From NCBI GenBank assembly GCA_025766275.1, contig JAFKAC010000095.1:62001-126000 (forward strand): a stretch of 64,000 nt of DNA. The letters run 5' to 3'. The position numbers were made by a program, and so were the translations under genes. Numbering within the stretch: the stretch's first letter is position 1; each line of letters begins with the position of its first letter. Source of the stretch: Lactarius indigo (lineage: Eukaryota; Basidiomycota; Agaricomycetes; Russulales; Russulaceae). Positions 11,665-22,654 of this stretch are shown here, in pieces. The notes beneath the pieces are model-generated. The model was given only the letters and a program-made list of their open reading frames with translations, had not been told where the DNA came from and did not search any database.

Positions 11665-12960
11665 ATGGTTATCAGACAACGACAACCAAACCTTCCTGAG
11701 TTAGTCAACACAGACATCAAGTGGTCGGAAACCCTCGGGTACCACATTGTTGATAAAACAAGGCCACCAATCGCCATCAAATATTTTGAAAACGAGAATA
11801 ACTGGTACGAAGTATTCGACCAAGAGCTCGACTGGTATACATACAACAGTGCCCGTATCGAGAAACCCACAGACTGGGGGTTAAAGAAACGCACGCTACC
11901 ATCTTCAACAACCTACGACTGGGCAACCTACTTCTTAGCATGATCGCCGCCCAAAAGAAAAGGGAAAAGACATACACAACAAAGTTCACCTGCAGGACTA
12001 CCATTTCCACCCACCTCCGCTCCTTTACCTATAGTTCCAGCATTGATGTCTACCTCCACAGCCACTGGCGTGCTGGTCAGCACACCACCAACTTTGTTCA
12101 CAGGGGATAGGAACAAAAGCCAGAAGTTCCTATACGAGTTCCATCAGTTTCAAAGGAACAATCGAGATCATAAATTGGTAGCCAGCCCCTACCATCGGGT
12201 AGGGCTCACACTCGCCTACATTTGAGGACCTGCCGTGGACAATTGGGTCCAAGCCCAGGACAAAGAACTTGACAAGAGCACCATGCGTCGGACGAATCCC
12301 ATCACTGAATCAGATGACGTCCTATGGGACAATTTCGTTAGAAATTTTAAAAGCACGTGGACTGACACACTTAGTCAAGAAAATGTGTACCAAAGTCTAA
12401 CAACCCTGACGCAGAAAGGAGATGCCGTCAATGAATACATAGCTGAATTTGAATGACTAGCGCTCGCCACCGACTGGGATTGAACACAATGAGGAACCGT
12501 TGAATTCTTCAGGAGAGGGTTACGGTGCGGACTACTACTCACCTGTATGAGACACCCCAAGATGCCCGTCACCATGGACGAATGGCAAACAGCAGCACGT
12601 GAAGAAAACCAACGTTTTAAGGCGATTAGCAATACCATCGCATCTTTGGGCAGGAAGCACCCCAATCCCACAGGACCAACCGCTACAATGCAACCCCCAA
12701 AACCACACAACCAAGTAGTACCCATGGACGTGGACAAAGTAACCACCACACCAAAATGACCTCGAACTGAAGCTGAAATTGAGCGATCCAATAAGTGTTG
12801 GAAGGAGGGACTCTGTTTTCGTTGCATGCAGTCCAGACACCTGTTAAAAGACTGTCTGCAACCACCAAAGAAACGGGATCAGCCGACAGCAAACAATAAC
12901 AGGCGGACAATTAATGTGACACAAACCGAGGAAACCTCAACGAACCCAGTCAAAAAACTG
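11665..12960 (+). pseudogene. gypsy-B gag, decayed by stops only
   Basis: The gag starts with MVIRQRQPNLPELVNTDIKW and stays in one frame with a few stops (for example at 11941-11943, 12223, 12454). Several of these read TGA where related sequence suggests Arg. The capsid-like part includes FLYEFHQFQRNNRDHKLVAS and VWDNF-type helices. A CCHC knuckle CFRCMQSRHLLKDC lies at about 12808-12850. It encodes the RNA-packaging protein of a Ty3-type element. The close match to gypsy-A gag shows the two belong to one lineage of very different age. Confidence 0.8.
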
Positions 12961-14018
12961 AAAAGTGGTGCTCTCCAGCTCACCCCCGAACAATGGTCTC
13001 AATTCATCACAGACCTCCTCATGGACACGGCGCTTGAAGCAGAAGACACGGGGGAATTCAGAGATCCCACCATTAACAACCTCACTAGCCAGGCCAAAAA
13101 TGCACTTGTCGTCCAAATTCCTTACGAGAAAACGACAATCACAACATTGATAGACTTGGGAGCATCACAGAATTTCATCGACCAAGAGTTGACACGCACC
13201 ATGAACATCCCAACTTATGCCGTAGAACCCCAGGAAGTGTTCAACGCCAATGGATCGAGAAACATCACAAACTCCATTACCAAGGCCTGTCAACTCAAAA
13301 TGACCATTGAAGACAAATGTGAAATGCTCACATACCTCGTCACAGCATTAGGAAAACCCTGAACCATTTTGGGATATGAATGGATAGCACATCATTCTTC
13401 GGAAATCGACTGGAAGGCAAAAAGACTAATCGGTAACTCCCAACGATTAGAGAAACCACCTAAAGCAAGGTTGCAAATGAACGAAGTAGTCGAAGGAATA
13501 CCCTCACATTACCAAGAATATGCCACGGTATTCTCCAAAGAAGCTGCCAAAAGATTCCCACTGGAACGACCCGATGATCACATGATCAAACTGATCCCAG
13601 AAGCGCCATCTACGTTGCCATGTAAAATATATCCGCTCAACCCCAAGGAGCTAGCAGACCTTGACGAGTTCCAAAAAGAACACCTTGCTAAGGGCTACAT
13701 CCGTGAATCAAAATTGCCCTACACATCGCCGTTTTTCTTTCTCAAAAAGAAAGATGGAAAACTCAGGCCAGTACAAGATTATAAATGACTAAATCAGATC
13801 ACGATAAGAGACGAATACCCTATTCCGCTGATCTCGAATCTATTGGACAGACTCGCCGACAAGGCTCTCTTCACCAAGTTCAATATACGCTGGGGCTACA
13901 ATAATATTCGAATCAAAGACAGGGATCAATGGAAAGCCACGTTCAAAATGCCAAGAGGGTTATTCAAACCCCTTGTCATGTATTTTGGACTTACGAATTC
14001 ACCAGCCACCTTCGTACG
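12961..14018 (+). pseudogene. gypsy-B protease and RT N-terminal half, cut by LTR-6
   Basis: Protease LIDLGASQNFID lies near 13147 and has DLG where DSG is usual. The linker has ILGYEWIAHH, a conserved step before RT, then LPCKIYPLNPKELADLDEF, GYIRESKLPYTSPFFFLKKK and KLRPVQDYK-stop-LNQI, and FNIRWGYNNIRIKDRDQWKA. The frame ends at NSPATFVR (14018), just before the YxDD box, where LTR-6 begins. Two stops (13362, 13788) interrupt it. The rest of pol is not found downstream. Confidence 0.85.
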
Positions 14019-14858
14019 TGTTACAGACTGGACTTGTTTTTTTGCTTTACCTTAGTTTCTTACTTACATTTGCATTCGCGGGAAAGTCTTTCCTTTCTTG
14101 GCTTTCCCTTTTTCAGACTTGCTGCACACTAGGAGCCTTAAGATTCTCTCCTAGTGCAAAGTGAGACAATGAGACACTCATTGTCCTTATAAGTCTTTAT
14201 TACTACTATACTTGGGCTAAATGCACCCTTTTATGGCAGGTGTCTCATTTCTATTTTTAACTTTGAGACATGTCTCACTTGCCTTTTATATCCTTACTTC
14301 TTCTCACACTTACTGTGGATAGCTGTGCACCTCTTCTTCCTTTTCCCGTGCCTGCTGCGGATTGCTGTACTTTCTTCCCATGCTTGCTGCGGATTGTGCC
14401 ATTTGTTTGTTCCACACAAACAAACATCTTTCTATATAAGTTGTGGCCCTAGGTAGCTTGTATCCTTAGACTCAACTTCTTTACCATCACAGTATACATT
14501 GTTTTCCCATTCCCTTGGGGTAACTCTCTGCTGAACCGTTGAACCTCTTGAACCCCTGAACTCCTCTCACATCTTGAGTATTGTGTCATACTCTGAGATC
14601 CTTGTTAACCACTTAAACCTTGCCATTATTGGCTGAACCCTCGCTCATTGACATAGAAAGACCAGACTTGCTCACGCCGAGCTGAACGTTCCTACTGTAA
14701 CGTTACAATAGTCTATGTGACTGTGCATCCTCATGGCTCTTGTGCCTCCTCTATCTGAAGTCCAGCCTTTGAGCTTCAACTCCTTTCTCTAAGTTTTGAC
14801 TCCTGTCTCTGATAGACTTGATACACATCATACCAAATGCCCCTGTAGTGGCATTACA
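14019..14858 (+). repeat. LTR-6, an 840-bp LTR-like unit inserted in gypsy-B
   Basis: It starts TGTTACAGACTGGACTTG and ends GTAGTGGCATTACA, giving TG...CA ends with a 5-bp inverted TGTTA/TTACA-like terminus. The last 60 bases resemble the end of LTR-5. The left flank GTACG is not repeated after 14858, so this may be the 5' LTR of an element whose interior was lost, or a rearranged solo LTR. A TATA-like CTATATAAG lies near 14430. Confidence 0.55.
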
Positions 14859-16089
14859 AGCTTAATCTGAGAGCATTTCATAGCTGGTCACATAAATCAG
14901 GGATAGGTGATCTCATCACTTAGAGTTGGCAGAGGATCCCTCAGCTTTTGAGGTGGTCTATCTCCCCAAATAATTTCAGATTTTTAGTTATTTTATTTTC
15001 TGAGATACAAAGCTGGAAGCCATACTAAATTAGCAGTCTGCAAGTGCTACACTTCCATAGGTCCAAATAAAAATAAAAATCTCCATTTCATTTAATGAAT
15101 ATTGGTCTACCATTATGCTAATTTTGAAGTGCTCATAATGTGTCATTGGGGCTTGAAGAAATGTTTATTGTCAAGTGTGGGGACCACAGTACTAAAATTG
15201 ACTTAGACAAATGAAAGTGAGTTCCCAATCTGGGTGGAGGCTCAATTTGTGGCATGCGAATTTTCGCCTCAGGATGGCGCATTCAAACACTTCCCTCCCA
15301 CCTCTTCTCCATTACATCCTCCCTCCCACCCTCGTATTCTCCCATCTCACACGATGCACACGCAAGAATGACTGGGGACAACATTTTGTTGTACCCATTA
15401 CCTTTAGGCCACAGGTAGGGGGGTTTTTTTTTTTTCTTCCCTTCAACTGACGATGATCGCCATCACCACAACAGCTGGCCACCCACTAGGAACAGCCTCT
15501 TGCACCCCCCTCTGTGTGCACCCCCCTGCATCATGAGGTTCACTTTTCCTCTCTCACTTCCTTCCCCCCTTTTTTTTTGTTCCCTTTCATTTCTGATGTC
15601 CCTTTGCAGTCACACGCTCACTCCCCCATAATGCCTCAGGGAATGCTTTGGGGACTGACAGCATTCCCCCCCCTCCCCGTATTTTGACTTAGGATAAGAT
15701 TTTTTCTTCTTTCTTTTTTCTTAGTTCATCTTGAGCTGTTGCAGGACAACGGCAGTGACTGCTGCCAGTACCACATTGACGCAATCCATCACTGTCACCC
15801 TAAATGCAGCAACAGTTGCTGCCCAACCTTGGCATCCCTGCTGTCACAACAACGACCACCCCCCAACCACTGCCACCTCACCCCATCACCACCCACCCCC
15901 AGTCGCTGGGGCCAACCTAACCGGCACCCCCTCGACCACTGCCACTCTAGTCTGTGAGTGGCTGCAGTACTTCTTATCTTTCACTTACTGACCATCCCCA
16001 TCTTTGACTCCCTGGCTACTTGCCATAGTCACCGCTTGTCCTCAACACCCACCACCCCAACAATGCCACAGCGGTCCATCACTGCTGCC
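14859..16089. other. No gene recognised; pyrimidine-rich non-coding DNA
   Basis: I see no protein family, LTR ends or RNA gene. From about 15290 to 15730 the plus strand is pyrimidine-rich with runs of T and C, such as a T11 run near 15425. From 15730 the sequence becomes rich in CACCAC and CCAC words. The ORFs here are low-complexity translations. Confidence 0.6.
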
Positions 16090-16185
16090 TCAGCCATCAT
16101 GCCACCAGCCACTGTGCCTCCAGCTACCATGCCACCAGCCACCATGCCACCAGCCACCATGCCGTCAGCCACCACACCTCCAGCC
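16090..16185. repeat. 15-bp minisatellite, GCCACCATGCCACCA core
   Basis: The 15-base word GCCACCATGCCACCA and close variants recur head to tail about six times. Related but more scattered copies continue to about 16300. Confidence 0.8.
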
Positions 16186-16347
16186 GCCGTGCCACCACGC
16201 TACTGCCACACTGGTCACCATGCCACCCCAGCCACTGTGCCACGACAACCATGCCACAATTGCACAGCCAGTCAATGCACCACCACCATGCCACCAAATT
16301 AGATGGTACCCTAACCCTACAGTAGTACCCCCCATGTATTAATTAAT

Positions 16348-16350
16348 TGC

Positions 16351-16397
<47 letters not shown>
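16348..16397. repeat. (TAA)n microsatellite
   Basis: About 16 uninterrupted TAA/ATA triplets lie here, directly after TTAATTAATTGC. Confidence 0.97.
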
Positions 16398-16429
16398 TTG
16401 TTTGTGACAAATTGATGTGACTGTGACCT

Positions 16430-16975
16430 GAATGTTTCTTGACTATTTCTTGACTTCCATAGTCAGCTGAAAGTCAATAAAAAGTTACTGAATTCTAATT
16501 GACTTTTACTTGACTGGAATATGACTTTTCATTGACTTTTCAATGACTGTTACTTGACTTCTGTAGTCAATTCAAAGTCAAAAAAATAGGTCATCAGTCA
16601 ACAGAAAGTCAATAAAAAGTCAATGACTTACAATGACTTTTCATTGACTGAGAACCTATTTTTTTGACTTTGAACTGACTTCTGTAGTCAATTCAAAGTC
16701 AAAAAAATAGGACATCAGTCAATGAAAAGTCAATAAAAAGTCAATGACTTAGAAAGACTTTTCATTGACTTTTGTTGACTGACAACCTATTTTTTTGACT
16801 TTGAATTGACTCCTCAGTCAATAAAAAGTCAATGTAAAGGTCATTGACTACCAAGTGACTATACATTGACCTTAGCCTGACTTTTTTGTAACTTTTGCCT
16901 GACTTTTGAAGTCGCTAAAATAGGACATCAGTCAAGTGAAAGTCATCGACTTTTAGCTGACTTTGAATGACTTTT
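16430..16975. repeat. Self-complementary array of TTGACTTT/AAAGTCAA words with a 121-bp period
   Basis: Dozens of GACTTTT, AAAGTCA and AGTCAAT words occur on both strands. Two larger units start at CTGTAGTCAATTCAAAGTCA (16561 and 16682), giving a period of 121 bp. Each unit is itself a near-palindrome: AAAGTCAAAAAAATAGG in the left half is matched by CCTATTTTTTTGACTTT in the right half. A third, more diverged half-unit follows. No coding capacity is visible. Confidence 0.85.
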
Positions 16976-17276
16976 CTTTTTTACTGAGCCTGATCCCTGA
17001 TCCCTCTGAAGCTCTGCCACCAGACTCCTCCAATGAAACCAGATTCTCCAACCACTTAGACCCTGACTCATCTGATGATGCCATTGTTTTTCTTTTTTGG
17101 ACAGCACTCCAACCTGGAACAACATATTACCTAAAATATCTAGTAACCAAGAAAGGGTGTTAGTCAAGAGGATGTTGTAGGTACCAGCCCTGACTAATGT
17201 GCTGAATCCAGACTGGGGTCCAGGAGTGAGGCAAAGTATGAATTTAGGTACACCCCTGGTGTTGGGGTAGCATGGG
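16976..17276. other. No gene recognised between the palindromic array and LTR-5
   Basis: About 300 bases without known domains, LTR ends or repeats. A short frame with FLFWTALQ could be chance. The last bases before LTR-5 may belong to the 3' untranslated end of the LINE that continues at 17660. Confidence 0.4.
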
Positions 17277-17654
17277 TGTCATGAATGCCCCTATTTTTCC
17301 TTTCCCACTCCACTTACTTCCTCGTTCCGCTGGCACTGTTCTGCTGGCATTGTTTTGCTGGCACTACTCCACTGGCATTGCCTCGCTGGCATCACTAAAC
17401 ATTAGCTATATAAACCTTTAGTATACTCTGTATTTCCTTAGCTTTGGCTTCGTCAATATACTGTCTAGTCCCCTCAGTACTTCCCTCTCATCTCTACCAC
17501 AGCCCTCATCTCTGAAGCCTTGTTGCCTTGAGCTATATCAAGGAACACCCCCAGACTTAGGTACCGTTCTGCTCAGCAGCGGACCAACTCAGTATCCTTT
17601 GCCTTAGGCAGGACCTGTTATAGACTCGACACACGCCCTGGCAGTGGCATGACA
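17277..17654 (+). repeat. Solo LTR-5, 378 bp, TSD ATGGG/GTGGG
   Basis: The unit runs from TGTCATGAATGCCCC to GCAGTGGCATGACA and has inverted TGTCA/TGACA ends. The flanks ATGGG (17272-17276) and GTGGG (17655-17659) match at four of five positions. A TATA-like CTATATAAACC lies near 17406. A left-truncated copy lies at 36528-36797. Confidence 0.88.
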
Positions 17655-17659
17655 GTGGG

Positions 17660-18533
17660 GCTTATTGCGCTTCTCCTGTGATGTGCCAGGACTGTCATGC
17701 TATACTACCCACTAAAACCTCATGGTTGTGGATCCAGTTGGGTGATGGATTGGAGGACTTCCTTGATACCTTTCCCCAGGTTGCCTCCATGAGCTGGGTG
17801 AAGTTATCACCTTTTTTAATTTTGGTCACTACTATTTTGTCCTTGGTTAGTCTTTTGTTTATTATGTTTAGCCAGTGTGTTTTGATCTTGTGCATGTCAT
17901 GTAACTTTTCTTGTATTACTCTCTCACACCTCAGCACCCATATGAGGTGTGTGGCTTCTGACATGAGGATTTGCAGTAGTCTGGTTGCTCCCTTACCCTC
18001 TTTTTTGTCTTGGTGTGCTTGTCTTCCATTTCTGCCAGTGTTGGGTGTGTCTGCTCTTTGTATTGAGATTGGCTTGGTGTAGCTTAAGCAGCCCAGGTTC
18101 ATTGGCAGCCACTTTTCAGGGTTGTATGGCCACAGTGCTTTGGCCATATCCCATATAAGGTCAACTGTGGTGGTTTGGCAGTACAACAGTATGTGGGTCA
18201 TTGATTCTGTCATATTGCAGACACTGCAGATGCCCCTTTGTTTGTGGTTGGGGATGTTAGACCAGACATTGCCAATTATCTGTGTGTTGTTGTGCATGGT
18301 TTTGAGGAGGTATTGTTGTACCCTTAGTCTAATTGTGCGTTTCCCCATACTTTTCCAGATTGTTTCATCTGTTTCCCATATGCCTGAGTGGGTGTTAAGG
18401 GATTCCCTTATCATTTTGAGGTTCCTTAGTGTCACAGGGTGTGGCACTGTGGGTTGCTGTAGGCATATTCCTTTGTATGCAATGGCTTGGGTCAGAGTTT
18501 CCAACTTTGTGCCCTGGATGTCAAACACAGTTG
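17660..18533 (-). pseudogene. LINE ORF2 C-terminal part
   Basis: The minus frame from 18549 to 17695 is open for about 280 residues. It has a zinc-binding region with CSVCNMTESMTHILLYC (Cys-Cys-His-Cys, near residues 95-115) of the type found after the RNase H domain in fungal non-LTR retrotransposons. A basic stretch, KIKTHWLNIINKRLTKDK, follows. It reads on directly from the RNase H piece at 19902-20560 once the LTR-3/LTR-4 insertion is removed. The poly(A) end is not seen because LTR-5 sits next to it. Confidence 0.7.
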
Positions 18534-19901
18534 TGTTATGATTCAACACTTCAGACCTCAGTTACAGTATGTCTCCATCTTGTTTCCCCTTTTGTACTAT
18601 ACTTTGTTGCTAAAGGAGCAACTGTTACTAGTGATGCTGTTTTCTTGATCCAAGTATCTTCTTAACCTGTTTAGTCTCTTTGATACTGTGTGGACTTGTG
18701 TTCATGTTGTTTGGAACCTTGTCCTATATAAACCTGTACTATAGACTGTAGGAAGCCAGACTTGGCTTCATTTGCAATGTTATGAATTCACCCTTGCAAC
18801 CCCAACAAATGGCAATCTGAAGGGTGCAATCACATAAGGAGAAAGAAGATGACAAAGAAGATAATCAAAAGGCTGAGATAAGCCACCAAGCTAAGTGTCC
18901 CAGCCCACATTATCATTGGACCTCCTGTGATGATCTGCAGATGTGTAGGTTCCACCAGCCTGGATAAGCAAGATCAAAGACACCCATCATGTGACCCTGG
19001 CATGTGACCTGGCTAGAAGGCACCAGAAGAGTCCAGATGAGCTTGTGCCTGGCTAACTGATGTTTGGTACCTGATGACTGATACTGGCTGAAAATAACTC
19101 ATAGACGATTACACTGTTATGATAAGGATGACTGATGCTCTGTTCTGATTGGTTGACCAACCATATGCTGACTGATACTTACACATTCCCAATGACACTC
19201 CTACTATACAATGACTCACCCTAGGATCATTGTATTAAGGTTTCTGAGTTTGAACCTTACAGCTAGGAAGTATAAGTAGGGTAGCTTGTATCCCCAACTC
19301 CTTAGCTTGAGATCTTGTGGCAATCACACTTGCTGTCTGTGGCTGTATTCCCTCCATCTTTTGAGCTGTCCTCTCTCTCCTTTTCCTTTCCTCTGCCATT
19401 TTCTGCCTCTCAGTGCTCTTGCCTGATACAGTGCTGCTAGTACTTTTGTCAACTAAGGGACACCTTGGCTGTATTTGCCTCTTCCTGATAGTTGGCTGAT
19501 GACTGGGGCATTGTGTTCCCACAGAACATCCAAGTCAGACACTTACACCTGTGTGAGCATAACATGCAATCTAGCAACCTTGCCTTCATACTTTGGTGTG
19601 ACCTCATCCTATCCTCTCTTCTTGTGTATCCCCTACCTCAGTCCTTAACTGGGACACTCTGAAGTCTTTGCAGTTGAACTATATCAACACATCACACCTG
19701 TTAGACTCTGTGCACTAGCAAGATCAAGTGTAGAGAAGTGTTACACACTTCAGGCAAGGAGCCCTATATTACAGAGTAGTGCTGCACACTGTGCCACACC
19801 CTTGCCACTTGTATTTCATAGCAATAAGACAACAGATGTCTTTGCTTGATACTTGTGTGATTCAGAACCTTCAGAACCCACACCCCTGCTAGGGTGTAAC
19901 A
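18534..19901 (+). repeat. Solo LTR-3 split by LTR-4, TSD AGTTG/GGTTG
   Basis: The left part is 18534-18777 and the right part 19570-19901. The ends are TGTTATGATTCAAC and GGGTGTAACA. The flanks AGTTG (18529-18533) and GGTTG (19902-19906) match at four of five positions. A CCTATATAAACC box lies near 18724. LTR-3 is the LTR family of gypsy-E, as argued from the polypurine tract at 25516. Confidence 0.9.
18778..19564 (+). repeat. Solo LTR-4, 787 bp, TSD TGCAA
   Basis: The unit runs from TGTTATGAATTCACCC to TGTGAGCATAACA. It has exact 5-bp flanks TGCAA at 18773-18777 and 19565-19569, and removing it joins the two halves of LTR-3 seamlessly. A TATA-like AGTATAAGTAGGG lies near 19269. The internal element is not present in the window. 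Confidence 0.95.
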
Positions 19902-21146
19902 GGTTGGGATGTTCAAGGAAAGTTCATCTGTGTTTTCTTTCTCTGTGCCAGCTTTTGCTAATTTGTCACTTCATTTCCCAGGACTCCTGCATGCCCTATT
20001 ACCCAACTGAGCCAGGTTTGTGCTGATTGGCGTTTGAGTAGGTATGCTGCTTTCTTGAAGAACTCTGCATTTGTTATTTCAATCCATTGATTGTCTTCCC
20101 ATTTTCCCATGTGAGTTGTAAGGCCTTTGATGATGTATTTCAAGTCTGTTTTGATTACTAGTGGGTAGAAGTTTGGGATTTTTTCTACTGCTGCAACTAC
20201 CGTGGCAATTTCTCTGACCTGGTTCAATTGGTTTGGTCCTGGCACTCTTATCAAGCAGTTGTATGGGTGGTTGTGGTCCACCCAGACGCCCCCACCACAT
20301 CTCATGTTTGCTTTCCCATTGTTCATGCATGCTCTGTCTGTGTAGACATCCAGTTTTTGGTTGCTCAGGTTAATACCTCTTGGTTGTTGGCAGGTGGCTG
20401 GGGTAAGTGATAGCTTTTCTGGGTCAGTGAATGTTCTGAAGCATTCAGCTAGGCTATTCTTGCATGTCATTGTAGGGTCAAAGAGCATGCCATTGTTGTT
20501 ATCCTGTGCCCCCTTATTTTGTGTGGTTCTTCTTTGGGTTATATTTGGGGGAAATTTCACTCAGTCTAGAGCAGGCTTCATCTGCACATGCATGTGGGTT
20601 CCAGCCTCCTTCCAGTCTGTCACTAATGCAGGCTCTGCACATGCATGCTGGGGATGGGATGTGGTCCAGGTGACAGTTTTGCTCCATTGTTTTGTTCATA
20701 GATTTAATCAGCTTGGCAACCATCATGGTTTTATGTCTAGTCAGGAGGCACTTCAATGTGACATTTGTGAGTGGGTGGGGTGGCACTCCTGGGTGGTACC
20801 ATGCAGCAAGCATTGTCTTGGTTGCTCCTGATAGCCATATGGCAGCAAGGTTCATGTTGTATTTCTTAGCAATCTTTAGCATTCTCTTGATGTTGTTTTC
20901 TAGTTTCTCCACACAGGGCCTCTTGTTGCAGGCATCCACTTTTGGAGGAAGGAGTTGGTCCTTGCAATTGCCAACGTTCCCAGGGGGGCTGCTGCACTTA
21001 TTAGAATATCAGTTACAGTTGCCCATGTAGGTCTGCTTGGGGAGATGTTGAGGTACAATTTCAGCCATATTAGCTCTATTGCCTTGTTCCAGGTGTTGAT
21101 GTTTAGGAGGTTTAGGCCACCCTCCTCTAGCGGATTGTACAGATAT
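19902..21146 (-). pseudogene. LINE ORF2: RT thumb region and RNase H domain
   Basis: The minus strand encodes an RNase H1-like domain: LDVYTDRACMNNGKANMRCG (first Asp, near 20350), VREIATVVAAVEKI (Glu helix), IKTDLKYIIKGL (Asp) and SWVIGHAGVLGNEVTN (His region, near 19960). Upstream (20939-20514) comes the linker MNLAAIWLSGATKTMLAAWY with a Cys-rich patch ACMCRACISDRLEGGWN. RNase H removes the RNA strand in some non-LTR elements. Stops and gaps occur at about 21000 and 20560. LTR-2 interrupts it at 21147. Confidence 0.8.
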
Positions 21147-21350
21147 TGTTATTTGTGGCTACAGTGTCACTGTTTTCACCTATTCTGTGACTGTACATTG
21201 CTCTAAGTCGAGTTACCTTATTTAGATATGCTTAGTCAGGTTGATATATCCTGCAGAGGACAGAAAATATCCCTTTAGTCTTATATCCTCCTCTGCAGTC
21301 CCCTTGTGTCCTCTGTGACTCAAGGGCCCTCTATAGGTCGCATTCTAACA
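21147..21350 (+). repeat. Solo LTR-2, short form, TSD GATAT
   Basis: The ends are TGTTATTTGTGGCT and GGTCGCATTCTAACA, with exact flanks GATAT at 21142-21146 and 21351-21355. It lies inside the minus-strand LINE. The intron-like 52-nt segment is missing. Confidence 0.97.
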
Positions 21351-21474
21351 GATATTTGAGGGCAATTCTCAGTGTTGTTCCCTCTTTCCAGATGAAGTCT
21401 CTGATTGTGTTTTGCAGTGCAATTTTGATATGTTGCAGCATTCCCTGAGCCTTCATTAAGAATTGTGTGTGGTG
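21351..21474 (-). pseudogene. LINE ORF2 scrap between LTR-2 and a deletion
   Basis: The minus strand continues the RT thumb reading (NEGSG, then IALQNTIRDFIWKEGTTLRI-like residues). Compared with the pieces at 22655-23477, the RT core with the YxDD box is missing, so DNA was lost here rather than only interrupted. Confidence 0.55.
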
Positions 21475-21716
21475 TTATAGTTTCAGCACAGACTCTGACT
21501 CATGACTGGTTATGACTATGGTCCGACTCACTATTAGTCATGGACTATTACATCGTATCAGTCAGCATGGTAGTTTGCATGTGATTGTGACTCATGTATG
21601 ACTCATTCCTAGGATAGCTGTACTAGGGTTCAAGCTAGTTACACTACTGGTTAGTTATTGTTTTAGTGGCGCTTTAAAGCCTGCAAGTATCTGTATAAGT
21701 AGTCGCCCACGCCATT
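21475..21716 (+). repeat. Left part of an LTR-4-like LTR
   Basis: It starts TGTTATAGTTTCAGC. Words such as GACTCATTCCTAGGAT and GTATAAGTAG occur in the same order as in LTR-4 (GACTCACCCTAGGATC, GTATAAGTAG). It stops where the GGGATGTCC minisatellite starts. Confidence 0.45.
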
Positions 21717-22654
21717 ACAGGGATGTCCCATATCATTGTATGAACCTCCCATACCATTGTGGGGATGTCCCACACTATATGTCGGGACATCTGACACTAT
21801 TCCAGGAATATCCAACACCATTATGGGGATGCCCTATATCATCTGTCAGGATATCCTATGCTATTATGGGGATGTCCCACACCATTGTGAGGATCTCCTT
21901 TGGGATCTTCTACATTGTAGGGGTTTCTAATATCATTGTTTGGATGTCCCCTATCATTGTATGGACCTTCAATATCATTGTGGGGATGTCCCACACTATC
22001 TGTCAGGACATCCAACACCATTGTAGGGATGTCCTATGCCATTATGGGGATGTCCAACATCATCCATCAGGATATCCCACATTCTGTCAATATGTCCTGC
22101 ACATTGTAAGGACATTCAATACCATTGTAAGGATGTCCCATACTATTGTGGGGATGTCCAACACCATTATGTTAATGTCTCAGTGTTCTCATATGCATGG
22201 ATGATGCTCCATTTATTTTATCAGATGTTTCTCACCATATTGGATGTTCACCATTATTATGACCACTGTATTCATACAATCAGATGTTCTGTTCTATTCC
22301 ATTGTCCTCACATGCATTGATAATGCTTTATTCATTTTATCAGACATTCCTGCAATTATAAGCTTCTGATATACTTGCACCTTTCCACACATATCTAAGT
22401 GGATTAATTCACTGTTCCCATATGCCTGATCATTGCCATATGCAATTGAATGAACTGTACATATATACTTGCTTAAAACTGCAATTCCAAAGTCTGCAGT
22501 GGTCTGGAGTCAGTTGGAACTCCCACCCAATGTCAGTTGGACTATCAATTGCAGCAGAATCTCCGCCATTGGCTGGTGCTGGCTGAGTATCAAGTATTCA
22601 AGATTCTCACCATTGGTTGGGGGTATCAATCATATAAGCCATTGCTATCCATTA
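21717..22654 (+). repeat. GGGATGTCC minisatellite with conserved tail, copy 1
   Basis: The first 460 bases are about 15 degenerate 30-bp units with the core GGGATGTCC followed by (A/C)ACACCATT. The next 450 bases form a non-repeated tail (from TTAATGTCTCAGTG to ATCCATTATG) that recurs almost identically at 44850-45332 and, inverted, at 41886-42370. The long frames in all three copies are translations of the repeat. Confidence 0.85.

Noticed and set aside
15731..16342. Pro/Thr/His-rich plus-strand frames
   Set aside because: Low-complexity CCACC and CCATGCCACCA repeats explain them.
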